Assembly (NCBI RefSeq): GCF_024662235.1
Contig: NZ_CP096276.1
Coordinates: 3,348,001 to 3,412,000, forward strand
DNA: 64,000 bases
Source: Pimelobacter simplex
Lineage (GTDB): Bacteria; Actinomycetota; Actinomycetes; Propionibacteriales; Nocardioidaceae
Direction: 5' to 3'
Shown here: in pieces, positions 43,982-53,731 of the stretch
Numbering within the stretch: position 1 is the first letter of the stretch
Layout of the letters: every line of letters begins with the position of its first letter
Translations under genes and position numbers: made by a program
Notes under the pieces: generated by a model
Told to the model about the DNA's origin: nothing
The model's input: only the letters and a program-made list of their open reading frames with translations
Databases searched by the model: none

Positions 43982-45727
43982 CTAGCCGGCGTAGTCGAGC
44001 TGGGTGAGCGGCAGTGACCCGGTGTCGTACTCCTCCTGGCGGACCACGTCGACGTAGCGGTCGGCGTAGACGGCGAGCATCGGGGCGTCCGCGACCGGTG
44101 AGGCCGCGAAGCCGAGGACCCGCCCGGTGACGATGGTCGAGAGCGCGTCCACGCCGACCGTCGCGCCGTCGGCCGAGACCACGTCGACCTCGGAGAGCGC
44201 GCCGGGCGAGGTGGGCGCCAGCAGGCCGATCTGGATGGGGCTGGTCCAGGCGAGGTCGGTGATCCGGTTCCCGTCCGGCGGCCGTACGACGGACGGCTCC
44301 CGCGTCGCACTCACCTTGCCGCGCCCGCCGATCACCACCCGCGCACCGACCACCCGGTCGCCACCGGCGCCGCGGACCACCGCGACCAGGCGCGTCCCGT
44401 CGCGGCTGACCGCGAGCGAGCGCGCACGCGTACCGCTCACCCCGTCGACGTCGACCTGGCGCGCCACGCCGTCCTCGCCCTCGACGAGCCACACGACCGC
44501 GTCGCCGGAGCGGCGGTCGAGCACCCAGAGCCGGCCGGCGTTGTCCCAGGTCGGGCGCGCGTACTGCCCGCCGCTGAGCACGGTCCGCGGGGGGACGTCG
44601 TCGTCGGCGCGCACCGTGGCGATCCGGACCCGGCGCCCGTCGCTGTCGACAGCGGCCGCGCGCTCCCCGTCGGGGCGGACCGCGACCGAGACGACTCCGG
44701 CGTCCTCGGCGCCGAAGACGCCGGTGGTGAGCTCGAGCTCGCCCAGGGGTCCGGCGACGAGGCGGCCGCGGCTGATCCCGTAGACCTGGTGTCCCGAGCC
44801 GGGTCCGGCCGGGCCGAACGCGGAGGCCGACTCGACGGAGTACTGCGACGCACCGCCGGGCAGCGGCAGGTCGGTCCCGTCGAGGGTCACCCGGAGCGCG
44901 GAGATGGTCGGGTCCTGGCGCAGCGTCCAGGCGAGCTGGGCGAGCATCAGCTCGGCCTCTTCGGAGGTCACCTTGGGCGCCTCGCCGACCAGCGCGACGT
45001 GGGCGATCCCCTCGTCGTCGACGGGAACGGAGAGGCCGACGGTCAGCCCCGGCGGCAGGAACGAGCGGACGATCCCGCGCGCCAGCGGCGGCGGTCCGCT
45101 CAGCAGCGCCGAGACCAGGCTCGACGCGAGCTGGTCGCCCTCGGGCACGAAGACCGGCTCCGGGACGAGGATCTGGGCCAACGGGTCGAAGTAGAACAGC
45201 GACACCTGGCGGTAGCGCTGCCGGAACCACGACGCCGGTACGACGAGCGCATCGGGCGGATCGGCGATCCGGTACTCCCCCTTGTCGATGGTGACGTGGA
45301 GGTTCATCGTCAGGTCGGGCTTGGCGATCGCCCCGCGCCAGGCACCGATCTGGTCGAGACGATCCGCCGCGGTGAGCTGGACGGCGACCGTGCCCGCGGT
45401 CTCGCGCACCGGCAGCGAGTCGCTGTAGATGATGGTCTCCTGCTCGGGGTTCCAGCCCGCGGCGGCCTCGTCGGTGAGGTACTCCTTGGCCACGCTGGTC
45501 TGGATCGGCCACGCCGTCATCGCGTCGAGGAAGCCGTTGACCACCTCGCTGCGCGTCGCCCCGGTGGCGGGCGGACGCGCGTCGATGTCGCTGGCCCGGC
45601 GGGTGTTGGTGCGGTCGGTGCCGGCACTCTCGACGACCGGTCCGCTGGTGGGCAGCGAGACGCAGCCGGACAGCGCGACCGCGAGCGCCAGCGCGGCGGC
45701 CAGGGTCAGCGGGAGACGGCGGTTCAT
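43982..45727 (-). CDS. lpqB: Lipoprotein LpqB, MtrB partner
   Basis: A 581-residue lipoprotein: lipobox ALSGC (Cys about residue 23), GerMN-like domain in the first half (FFDP..., PPGLTVGLSVPVDDEG) and a C-terminal beta-propeller-like region. LpqB modulates the MtrAB two-component system in mycobacteria. ATG overlaps the mtrB stop by 4 nt. Confidence 0.93.
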   Translation of the reverse strand: MNRRLPLTLAAALALAVALSGCVSLPTSGPVVESAGTDRTNTRRASDIDARPPATGATRSEVVNGFLDAMTAWPIQTSVAKEYLTDEAAAGWNPEQETIIYSDSLPVRETAGTVAVQLTAADRLDQIGAWRGAIAKPDLTMNLHVTIDKGEYRIADPPDALVVPASWFRQRYRQVSLFYFDPLAQILVPEPVFVPEGDQLASSLVSALLSGPPPLARGIVRSFLPPGLTVGLSVPVDDEGIAHVALVGEAPKVTSEEAELMLAQLAWTLRQDPTISALRVTLDGTDLPLPGGASQYSVESASAFGPAGPGSGHQVYGISRGRLVAGPLGELELTTGVFGAEDAGVVSVAVRPDGERAAAVDSDGRRVRIATVRADDDVPPRTVLSGGQYARPTWDNAGRLWVLDRRSGDAVVWLVEGEDGVARQVDVDGVSGTRARSLAVSRDGTRLVAVVRGAGGDRVVGARVVIGGRGKVSATREPSVVRPPDGNRITDLAWTSPIQIGLLAPTSPGALSEVDVVSADGATVGVDALSTIVTGRVLGFAASPVADAPMLAVYADRYVDVVRQEEYDTGSLPLTQLDYAG

Positions 45728-47481
45728 CGCTCCTCCTCGTGCGCCGGTACGACGGTGCCCGGGCCCACCACGGCGGCCTCGCTCGACGCGGCGTCGTCGG
45801 GGATGAGCGGGAGCGGGCTGTGCCGCAGCGTCCCCCCGTTGTGGCGCGGCACGGTGAGCCGGAACTGCGCGCCCTGACCGGTGCGGCCCCACGCCTGGAG
45901 CCACCCGCCGTGCAGGTGCGCGTCCTCCTGGGCGATCGCCAGGCCGAGGCCGGTGCCACCGCTGGTGCGGGTGCGGGCCGGGTCCGAGCGCCAGAACCGG
46001 TTGAACACCATCGAGGCCTCGCCGGGCGCGAGCCCGATGCCGTGGTCGCGGACGGTGATCGCCGCGGCCTCGTCGTCCGAGGCGAGCCGGACGATGACGG
46101 CCTCGGTCGGGTCGTCGGCGAGCGCGTGGTCGATGGCGTTGGTGACGAGGTTGCGCACGATCCGCTCGATCCGGCGTACGTCGACCTCGGCGCGGACCGG
46201 CACGTCGGGCTCCTCGACGACCACCCGGATGCCGCGCTGGTCGGCCAGCGGGCTGGCGGCAGCCACCTCGCGTCGTACGACGTCGCCGAGGTTGACGTTC
46301 TCGGGCGTCAGCACCGCGGCACCGGCGTCGAAGCGGCTGATCTCGAGCAGGTCGACGAGCAGGTTCTGGAAGCGGTCGAGCTCGGCCTGGAGCAGCTCGG
46401 CGGCGCGCGCGGTACCGGGGTCGAACTGCTCGCGCGCGTCGTGGAGCACGTCGGAGGCCATCCGGACCGTGGTCAGCGGCGTGCGCAGCTCGTGGGAGAC
46501 GTCGGAGACGAAGCGGCGCTGCACCCAGCTCAGCTCCTCGAGCTGGCGGATCTGGCGCTGGAGGTTGGTCGCCATCTGGTTGAACGAGTAGGCCAAGCGG
46601 GCGATGTCGTCCTCACCGGACACCTGGAGCCGCTCCTGGAGCCGGCCCGCGGCGAGCCGCTCGGCGACCTGACGGGCCATCCGGACCGGCGTGACGACCT
46701 GGCGGGTGACCACCCAGGTGAGCCCCGCGACGAGCGCGAGCAGCAGGCCCGCGGCGGTGAGCAGCGCCCGGGTGACCAGGCCGAGGGTGTCCTGCTCCTC
46801 GGTCAGCGGGAACAGGAAGTAGAGCGTGTAGGTCTTGCCGTCCGAGGGCAGCTGGACCTGTGAGCCCACGATGATCCCGGGCACCCGCGTGGTCGGTCCC
46901 TCGGCGCCCGAGGTCGCATCGCGCGGGCGGCGCACGATGTCGGTGTAGGTCCACGCGGTCGGGCGGTTGACGCCGTCGAAGTGGTCCTCGAGGCTGCGCG
47001 GAACGCTGACCAGGTCGAGCCCGCTGGTGTACTCGCCGCCGCCCGTGCGCAGCGGCGGGTCGTCGCCCTCGGGACCGGCGAGCACGACGGCGTACCCCCG
47101 GCTGACGCCGCGCTCGATGATCGGGTCGACCAGGTCGCGCTGCTGGCGCCCGGCGTTGACCTCGGTACCGGATGCCGCCTCGAGCCGGTCCTGGGCGTCG
47201 GACACCTCGGCGTCGACCTCGCCCAGCACCACCTCGGAGCGGTGGCGCAGCAGTCCGTCGCGGGTCTGCTGCAGCAGGATCCAGCCCACGCCGCTGATCA
47301 CGACCGCCGAGAGCACCAGCGTGCTCGCCACGACCCGCGCCTGGATCGAGCGGCGCCAGAACGTCAGCGCACGGCGCAGCCGCGGCGCCAGCCAGCCCCA
47401 GATCCGCCGCAGCCGGTCGAGCAGCGCACGCCCGACCCGCGCCGCGCCGCTAGGCGGAGCCGGCCTTGTAGCCGACACCAC
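45724..47481 (-). CDS. mtrB: Sensor histidine kinase MtrB
   Basis: A 585-residue kinase: two membrane helices (about 45-65 and 225-250) flanking a periplasmic sensor, HAMP domain, HisKA with phospho-acceptor VSHELRTPLTTVRM, and HATPase motifs NLVTNAIDHA, DHGIGL and GGTGLGLAI. MtrAB controls cell wall and division genes and osmotic response. GTG at 47481 overlaps mtrA by 32 bp; a second GTG follows at 47478. Confidence 0.95.
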   Translation of the reverse strand: MVSATRPAPPSGAARVGRALLDRLRRIWGWLAPRLRRALTFWRRSIQARVVASTLVLSAVVISGVGWILLQQTRDGLLRHRSEVVLGEVDAEVSDAQDRLEAASGTEVNAGRQQRDLVDPIIERGVSRGYAVVLAGPEGDDPPLRTGGGEYTSGLDLVSVPRSLEDHFDGVNRPTAWTYTDIVRRPRDATSGAEGPTTRVPGIIVGSQVQLPSDGKTYTLYFLFPLTEEQDTLGLVTRALLTAAGLLLALVAGLTWVVTRQVVTPVRMARQVAERLAAGRLQERLQVSGEDDIARLAYSFNQMATNLQRQIRQLEELSWVQRRFVSDVSHELRTPLTTVRMASDVLHDAREQFDPGTARAAELLQAELDRFQNLLVDLLEISRFDAGAAVLTPENVNLGDVVRREVAAASPLADQRGIRVVVEEPDVPVRAEVDVRRIERIVRNLVTNAIDHALADDPTEAVIVRLASDDEAAAITVRDHGIGLAPGEASMVFNRFWRSDPARTRTSGGTGLGLAIAQEDAHLHGGWLQAWGRTGQGAQFRLTVPRHNGGTLRHSPLPLIPDDAASSEAAVVGPGTVVPAHEEER

Positions 47482-48157
47482 GCACCGTCAGGACGATCTC
47501 GGGATGCTCCGGATCGTGCTCCACCTTGGACCGCAGCCGCTGCACGTGGACGTTGACCAGGCGCGTGTCCGCGGCGTGCTGGTAGCCCCAGACCTCCTCG
47601 AGCAGCACCTGCCGGCTGAACACCTGCCCCGGCTTGCGGGCCAGGCACAGCAGCAGGTCGAACTCCAGCGGCGTCAGCGAGATCTCCTCGCCGCCGCGGG
47701 TGACCGCGTGACCGGCCACGTCGATCTCGACGTCGCGGATCGCCAGGGTCTCGTGCGGCACCGACTCGGTCCGCCGTACCCGGGCGCGGATGCGGGCCAC
47801 CAGCTCCTTGGGCTTGAACGGCTTGACGACGTAGTCGTCGGCACCCGACTCGAGCCCCACCACGACGTCGACCGTGTCGCCCTTGGCGGTCAGCATGACG
47901 ATCGGTACGCCGGACTCGGCGCGGATCTCCTTGCAGACGTCGATGCCGTCCTTGCCCGGCAGCATCAGGTCGAGCAGCACCAGGTCGGGCCGGTAGTCGC
48001 GGAACGCCGCCAGCGCCAGGTCACCGCGCGGGCAGACCCGGCTCTCGAAGCCCTCCTGGCTCAGCACGATGCCGAGCATCTCCGCCAGCGGGGCGTCGTC
48101 GTCCACGACGAGGACGCGGCCCCGGGTGGGGTACGGCGCGCTGGCAGACGGGGTCAT
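47450..48157 (-). CDS. mtrA: Response regulator MtrA
   Basis: A 235-residue OmpR-family regulator: receiver with acidic triad and phospho-Asp in DLVLLDLMLPGKDG, Lys in DDYVVKPF, and winged-helix DNA-binding domain (LTPLEFDLLLCLARKPGQVFSR... and VNVHVQRLRSKVE). ATG at 48157 is selected by TAGGAT 7 nt upstream; leaderless. Preceded by a strong hairpin ending the ahcY transcript. Confidence 0.96.
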   Translation of the reverse strand: MTPSASAPYPTRGRVLVVDDDAPLAEMLGIVLSQEGFESRVCPRGDLALAAFRDYRPDLVLLDLMLPGKDGIDVCKEIRAESGVPIVMLTAKGDTVDVVVGLESGADDYVVKPFKPKELVARIRARVRRTESVPHETLAIRDVEIDVAGHAVTRGGEEISLTPLEFDLLLCLARKPGQVFSRQVLLEEVWGYQHAADTRLVNVHVQRLRSKVEHDPEHPEIVLTVRGVGYKAGSA

Positions 48158-48164
48158 GCGGTCA

Positions 48165-48170
48165 ATCCTA
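48165..48170 (-). promoter_or_regulatory. -10 hexamer TAGGAT of leaderless mtrA transcript
   Basis: Minus-strand TAGGAT, 7 nt, then ATG at 48157; no Shine-Dalgarno sequence. It sits 14 bp downstream of the ahcY hairpin. Confidence 0.65.
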
Positions 48171-48183
48171 GGTGTGAGACGCA

Positions 48184-48217
48184 CGGAGCCCCGCACCCCG
48201 AGGGGTGCGGGGCTCCG
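48184..48217 (-). terminator. Strong hairpin terminating ahcY
   Basis: Perfect 16-bp stem (CGGAGCCCCGCACCCC and its complement) with a 2-nt loop, 32 nt past the ahcY stop. No U-tract. It separates ahcY from the mtrA promoter. Confidence 0.85.
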
Positions 48218-48219
48218 CG

Positions 48220-48237
48220 GCGCCGGAGACGCGCTCG
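48220..48237. repeat. Short element shared with the dispersed repeat
   Basis: GCGCCGGAGACGCGCTCG differs at one position from the matching part of copy B (59511-59528) and at two from copy A. Here it lies between the ahcY stop and its hairpin; in copy B it likewise follows a minus-strand stop codon and precedes a hairpin. Confidence 0.5.
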
Positions 48238-48248
48238 CGCCGACCAGC

Positions 48249-49691
<1,443 letters not shown>

Positions 49692-49924
49692 GAAAGTGAT
49701 CCTCGAGTTCGAGTGTCGTAAGACAACTGGGTCCTGCGGCGCATCTGCGCATCGTCGGGATCTCCCGCGCATGACGGAGTCCACCCTACAAGCGCCGTCC
49801 GAGGCCCGCTGAATCTCCGGAAACGTCCCCTTTCCCTCCCCACCCACCCCTCCCCACCCCCTCTCTCCACAGCCCGCCCCACCTCCCACCCCCTCCCTCG
49901 CCCCCTCCCCCTCAACTGGTCCCC
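49692..49924. promoter_or_regulatory. ahcY/HNH divergent region with G-poor tract
   Basis: The left part carries the presumed ahcY promoter (minus-strand TAGGGT at 49783-49788). From 49826 to 49917 the plus strand is almost all C, T and A, with three G in 92 nt, directly ahead of the HNH-gene ATG. No Shine-Dalgarno sequence or TAnnnT hexamer precedes that ATG. Confidence 0.5.
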
Positions 49925-51262
49925 ATGACCACCTCAGCCACCCTCACCGCCCTCTTCCCCGAGCACACCCCCGCCGACCTCCTCCACACCATCCGCAGCG
50001 GCGTCCGCAGCCGCGAGACGCTCGTCGTCGCCGAGTGGGACGCGATCGTCGCCTGGGCCGAGCGCCACGTCCTCGCCTCCCCCGAGGGCGCCGCCACCCT
50101 CACCGACGGCGTCATCGACACCGGCGTCCCCATCGCCGGCGACGGCGCCCCGCTGGTCAGCGACTACCACCTGATGGAGCTGGTCTCCGCGCTCGGCCGC
50201 TCCGCCCACGGCGGCCGCGCCTTCGTCGGGCGCGTCATCGAGTGCGCCTGGCGACTCCCCCAGGTCTACGCCGCGGTCGCCGCCGGACGGCTGGCGCCCT
50301 GGCGCGCCGAGCGGATCGCCGACCTCACCCGCCCCCTCTGCGCCGACGCCGCGGCCTACATCGACCGCCAGCTCTACGACGTCACCGCGGTCGGCTGGGC
50401 CCAGCTCGGCCGGCTCGTCGACGAGGCCGTGCGCCGCTTCGACCCAGCCGCGGCCGAGGCCCGCCGGATCGCCGCCGCCTCCCGCCGACGTCTCGACGTC
50501 GAGGAGGCCGACGCCGACGGCCTGGTCCAGGTCAACGGCACCCTCGACGCCGCCGACGGCCACGACCTCGACCAGGCCGTACGCCGCCGCGCCGTCCTCA
50601 TCGGCCGCCTCGGCAACGACCAGCCGCTCGAGGTCCGCCGCTCCATCGCCATCGGCGAGCTCGCCCGCCAGGACCTCACCCTCGACCTCGACGGCGCCCC
50701 CGGCCGCAAGGTCGTGCTCAACCTCCACCTGACCGACGACGCCGCCAACCCGGTGGCCCGCTGGGACGACGGCGCCTGCCCGGTCAGCCCGGCCCAGGTC
50801 CGCGAGTGGCTCCAGGTCCCGGGGACCTCGGTCGTGGTGCGGCCCGTCATCGACCTGGCCGACCACGTCCCGGTCACCTCCTACGAGGTGCCCGACCGGC
50901 TCCGCACCCGGGTCGCCCTGCGCGACCCGACCTGCCGCTTCCCGCACTGCACCACCCCGGCGGGCCGCTGCGACCTCGACCACGCGCTCGCCCACGCCGA
51001 CGGCGGCCCCACCTGTCCCTGCAACCTCGTACCGCTGTGCCGCCGGCACCACCGCGCCAAGACCTTCAGCTCCTGGCGCTACCTCGCGCTCGCGCCCGGC
51101 AGCTACCTCTGGCAGTCGCCGCGGCAGCTGCTCTTCCTGGTGGACCACCGCGGTACCCACGCGCTGGACCTCGATCAGTCCGCACCGCGTGCCCTGGCGC
51201 TGGCGTCGTGCCCAGGGCCGGGGCCGGGCGCGGAGCCCGGCTCCGGGGTGCCCGCGGCATGA
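49925..51262 (+). CDS. DUF222/HNH endonuclease-domain protein (13E12-type)
   Basis: A 445-residue protein with DUF222 helical region (about 1-320) and a C-terminal HNH domain: [25 protein letters not shown]... then [15 protein letters not shown], holding the His and Cys pairs expected for the nuclease fold. Such genes are strongly multiplied in Nocardioides, Mycobacterium (REP13E12) and relatives; function is unproven, possibly nuclease or mobile-element derived. The last 30 residues are Pro/Gly-rich and overlap the convergent MFS gene by 88 bp. Confidence 0.9.
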   Translation: MTTSATLTALFPEHTPADLLHTIRSGVRSRETLVVAEWDAIVAWAERHVLASPEGAATLTDGVIDTGVPIAGDGAPLVSDYHLMELVSALGRSAHGGRAFVGRVIECAWRLPQVYAAVAAGRLAPWRAERIADLTRPLCADAAAYIDRQLYDVTAVGWAQLGRLVDEAVRRFDPAAAEARRIAAASRRRLDVEEADADGLVQVNGTLDAADGHDLDQAVRRRAVLIGRLGNDQPLEVRRSIAIGELARQDLTLDLDGAPGRKVVLNLHLTDDAANPVARWDDGACPVSPAQVREWLQVPGTSVVVRPVIDLADHVPVTSYEVPDRLRTRVALRDPTCRFPHCTTPAGRCDLDHALAHADGGPTCPCNLVPLCRRHHRAKTFSSWRYLALAPGSYLWQSPRQLLFLVDHRGTHALDLDQSAPRALALASCPGPGPGAEPGSGVPAA

Positions 51263-52521
51263 CGCGACCGGCCCGCCACCACGGCGACCACGACGACGAG
51301 CCCCAGGCCGGCGCTGGTCCACAGCGGTACGAGCGCCGCCGTGGTCGCGTCCCCGCCGACCGCGCTCAGCGCCCCGGACGCCGCGAGCGGCCCGACGACC
51401 GCCCCGACGTTGAGCGCGGCCGTGGCGTAGGACCCGCCCATCGTCGGAGCCGGACGCGGCCCCGCGGCCGCCGCCCCCAGCACTCCCGCCACCAAGGAGG
51501 TCCCGACCCCGAACGACAGCGCCCCCAGCACCACCACGAGCACCAGCAGGAGTACCCGCCACGCACCTGTCGTCGCCTGCTCCGCCACCACCGCCAGCGC
51601 GGCCCACCCGATCGGGACGGCGAGGGCGACCCAGGCGGCGACCGAGACGCGCACCGTTAGCGGCCCGACGGCGGCGCGGTCGACCACCCGACCCGCGATC
51701 GTGACGCCGGCGAAGGCGCCGACCCCGAACAGCGCCAGCGCGACCGGTACCCACAGCTCGCCCAGCCCCGCCGGCCCCACCACCACGGGCGCCAAGAACG
51801 TGAACCCCGCGAACGTCGCCGCATTGGCCAGCGCCGCCAGCACCAGCGTCCGGACCAGCACCGGGCTCCGGAGCGCCGCCAGCTCCGCCCGCAGCGGCAC
51901 CGCCTGGCCGGACCCCGCCGCACTCGCACCCGCGTCCGCGGCGGCACCCGGCGTTCCGGCCGGGTGCGGCGGTGCGGCCGGGCGCGGCAGCCCCCACGCG
52001 ACGCCCAGCGCCGCCGGCAGGCAGAGCAGCGCGATCGCCCAGAAGGTCGCGCGCCAGCCGAGCAGCGTGCCCACCAGAGCGCCGGCGGGGACACCGATCA
52101 CCGTGGCGAGCGTCGTACCGGAGAGAAGGACGGCCAGCGCCCGCCCCCGTCGTTCCGGCGGTACGAGCGTGGTCGCCGTGGTCAGGGCGACCGCGAGGAA
52201 GCCGGCGTTCGCCAGCGCCGCCACCACCCGGGTGGCCAGCAGGAGACGCAGGTCGGCGACGAGCGCGCCCGCCACGTGCGCGGCGGCGAACACCAGCACG
52301 AACCCGAGCAGGCTGCGCCGTGGCGGCCAGCGCCGGGCCAGCGCGGCGGTCAGCGGCGCGCCGACGACCATGCCGATCGCGAAGGCCGGCGTCGCCAGGC
52401 CGACCGCGGCCAGCGGCTGGTCGAGGTCGGCGGCGAGGTCCGGCAGCAGACCGGCGAGGACGAACTCGGACGTACCCATGGCGAACACCGCCAAGGCAAG
52501 GAGGTACAGCGGAAGAGGCAT
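51175..52521 (-). CDS. MFS exporter of the Cml/Cmx chloramphenicol-efflux type
   Basis: A 448-residue DHA1 transporter with twelve hydrophobic helices. The N-terminus MPLPLYLLALAVFAMGTSEF and GLLPDLAADL, plus motif A-like ALARRWPPRRSLL and antiporter motif region (GTTLATVIGVPAGALVG), match actinobacterial chloramphenicol exporters. Substrate is not certain. ATG with CTGGAG 5 nt upstream. The tail after helix 12 (ending ARARGAD) is low-complexity and overlaps the HNH gene. The 250 bp upstream hold a leaderless leader ORF and stem-loops (see below), suggesting drug-inducible expression. Confidence 0.88.
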   Translation of the reverse strand: MPLPLYLLALAVFAMGTSEFVLAGLLPDLAADLDQPLAAVGLATPAFAIGMVVGAPLTAALARRWPPRRSLLGFVLVFAAAHVAGALVADLRLLLATRVVAALANAGFLAVALTTATTLVPPERRGRALAVLLSGTTLATVIGVPAGALVGTLLGWRATFWAIALLCLPAALGVAWGLPRPAAPPHPAGTPGAAADAGASAAGSGQAVPLRAELAALRSPVLVRTLVLAALANAATFAGFTFLAPVVVGPAGLGELWVPVALALFGVGAFAGVTIAGRVVDRAAVGPLTVRVSVAAWVALAVPIGWAALAVVAEQATTGAWRVLLLVLVVVLGALSFGVGTSLVAGVLGAAAAGPRPAPTMGGSYATAALNVGAVVGPLAASGALSAVGGDATTAALVPLWTSAGLGLVVVVAVVAGRSRHAAGTPEPGSAPGPGPGHDASARARGAD

Positions 52522-52541
52522 CGAGACTCCAGGTGGGTATC

Positions 52542-52567
52542 CACATGCGCGTGCACGTGTGCATGCG
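52542..52567. other. 26-nt alternating pyrimidine-purine run, Z-DNA-prone
   Basis: Strict Y-R alternation for 26 nt (CACATGCGCGTGCACGTGTG and six more), near-palindromic around GTGCAC. It lies in the MFS leader, 9-34 nt upstream of the CTGGAG ribosome site. Confidence 0.6.
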
Positions 52568-52589
52568 GATGCGAGGACGGAACGAGGGA

Positions 52590-52692
52590 CGAGACAGGTC
52601 TCGCTCACCGCCGCGCGCCCACCACCGAGCGTGCCGATGCCTACCCGCGTCGGCGTCCGCGTCGGCTGCGGCCGACGTCAGGGCGCGGGTAG
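52590..52692 (-). promoter_or_regulatory. Nested stem-loops between leader ORF and MFS gene
   Basis: Outer stem CTACCCGCG/CGCGGGTAG (52641-52649 with 52684-52692), inner stem GTCGGC/GCCGAC (52661-52666 with 52671-52676), then a third stem CGAGAC/GTCTCG with 2-nt loop (52590-52603). In minus-strand RNA the 5' arm CGAGAC of the third stem could instead pair with GTCTCG at 52522-52527, directly before the MFS ATG and overlapping the last base of its CTGGAG. The outer stem begins 15 nt after the leader-ORF stop. This is the architecture of an attenuator; pairing is predicted by eye only. Confidence 0.55.
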
Positions 52693-52706
52693 ATCAGGTC
52701 AGGTAC

Positions 52707-52772
52707 TCAGTCGTTCAGGGACGTACGCCGGCGAGCGCACGCCCCGTCTCTGGATGCCTCGGGACTCGACAT
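52707..52772 (-). CDS. Leaderless 21-residue leader peptide of the MFS exporter
   Basis: ATG at 52772 opens a 21-codon frame (MSSPEASRDGACARRRT, SLND, stop) preceded at 7 nt by TAGGGT (52780-52785), the same spacing as at other leaderless genes in the window. The peptide has an Arg cluster, ARRR, near its end. It stands 185 nt upstream of the MFS ATG with nested stem-loops between. Similar short leaders govern cmlA, cat and erm genes through ribosome stalling; that role here is inference. Confidence 0.55.
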   Translation of the reverse strand: MSSPEASRDGACARRRTSLND

Positions 52773-52856
52773 GGCCCCCACCCTAGAGACGCGACCGCGC
52801 TCGGCCCACCGGTTTTCCACGCGCCACGACGAGCACCGGTGACCGATCATGGACGC

Positions 52857-53666
52857 ATGCCCCTGCCCCCGGACCGGGACCGGGAGCCGGACCCGCTCCG
52901 GCCCCAGCGCGACGCCGTCACCCGCCACTACGACGCCCGCGCCACCACGTACGACGACGGGCCGCTCCACCGCGCCCTGGCCGACACCATCGCGGGCCTG
53001 GTCACCGAGATCCTCGCCGCCGCCGTGGGTCCTCCGACGCGACCCCGGGTCTTGCTCGACGTCGGTACCGGCACCGGGCTGGTCCTCCGCGCCCTCACCG
53101 TCGCCTCCGCTCCACCCCAGCACGCACCCTCGCGCCCTCGCATCGTCGGCATCGGCGTCGACCTGTCCCCGGCCATGCTCCGCATCGCCGCCGCGGAGTC
53201 CACCGGCGCCGCCGCCTACCTCCGCGCCGACGCCACCGCGCTGCCCCTGGCGGACTCCTCGGTCGACGTCATCACCTGCGTCACGGCCCTGCACCTGCTG
53301 CCGTCCGCGGCGGCCGCCGACACCGCCATCGCAGAATGGCAGCGGGTGCTCCGGTCCGACGGGCACGTCCTCACCGCGACGTTCGCCCCAGCCCCGGCCC
53401 CGCCCACGACCCCGCCGCCGGCAGCCGCCCCCGCTGCAACCGCCCCGGCCGCAGCCGCCACCAGCATGCGCCGCCGCCACGACGCCTACGCCACCCCGGC
53501 CCAACTCGCCGCGGCCCTCGCCCCGCACGGCCTCCATCTCGACGACCACCGCACCCGTACCTGGACCGACGGCGAGCACCACCTCCTCCTCTGCCAGGCA
53601 ACGCCGAGCCCCCGCCAGGGTCCGCGCACCGGCCCCGTCCCCGCACCACCCCCGCCCAACCAGTAA
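52857..53666 (+). CDS. Class I SAM-dependent methyltransferase
   Basis: A 269-residue methyltransferase with motif I LLDVGTGTGLVLRAL, motif II region IGVDLSPAMLRIA, RADATALPLADSSVD and TCVTALHLL. The substrate is unknown. A Pro/Ala-rich insert (about residues 178-205) interrupts the C-terminal half. An in-frame GTG at 52839 is an alternative start; neither has a clear ribosome site. Divergent from the MFS leader promoter. Confidence 0.82.
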   Translation: MPLPPDRDREPDPLRPQRDAVTRHYDARATTYDDGPLHRALADTIAGLVTEILAAAVGPPTRPRVLLDVGTGTGLVLRALTVASAPPQHAPSRPRIVGIGVDLSPAMLRIAAAESTGAAAYLRADATALPLADSSVDVITCVTALHLLPSAAAADTAIAEWQRVLRSDGHVLTATFAPAPAPPTTPPPAAAPAATAPAAAATSMRRRHDAYATPAQLAAALAPHGLHLDDHRTRTWTDGEHHLLLCQATPSPRQGPRTGPVPAPPPPNQ

Positions 53667-53731
53667 CGTCGTCCCGCACCAACCGAGCCACACCCGAGCC
53701 ACACCGCCACCAGCCCGAGAGCGAGCCCCGC

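Noticed and set aside
49692..49800. SAH riboswitch upstream of ahcY
   Set aside because: The characteristic conserved core of the SAH aptamer is not visible in the roughly 85-nt leader; only small hairpins are seen.
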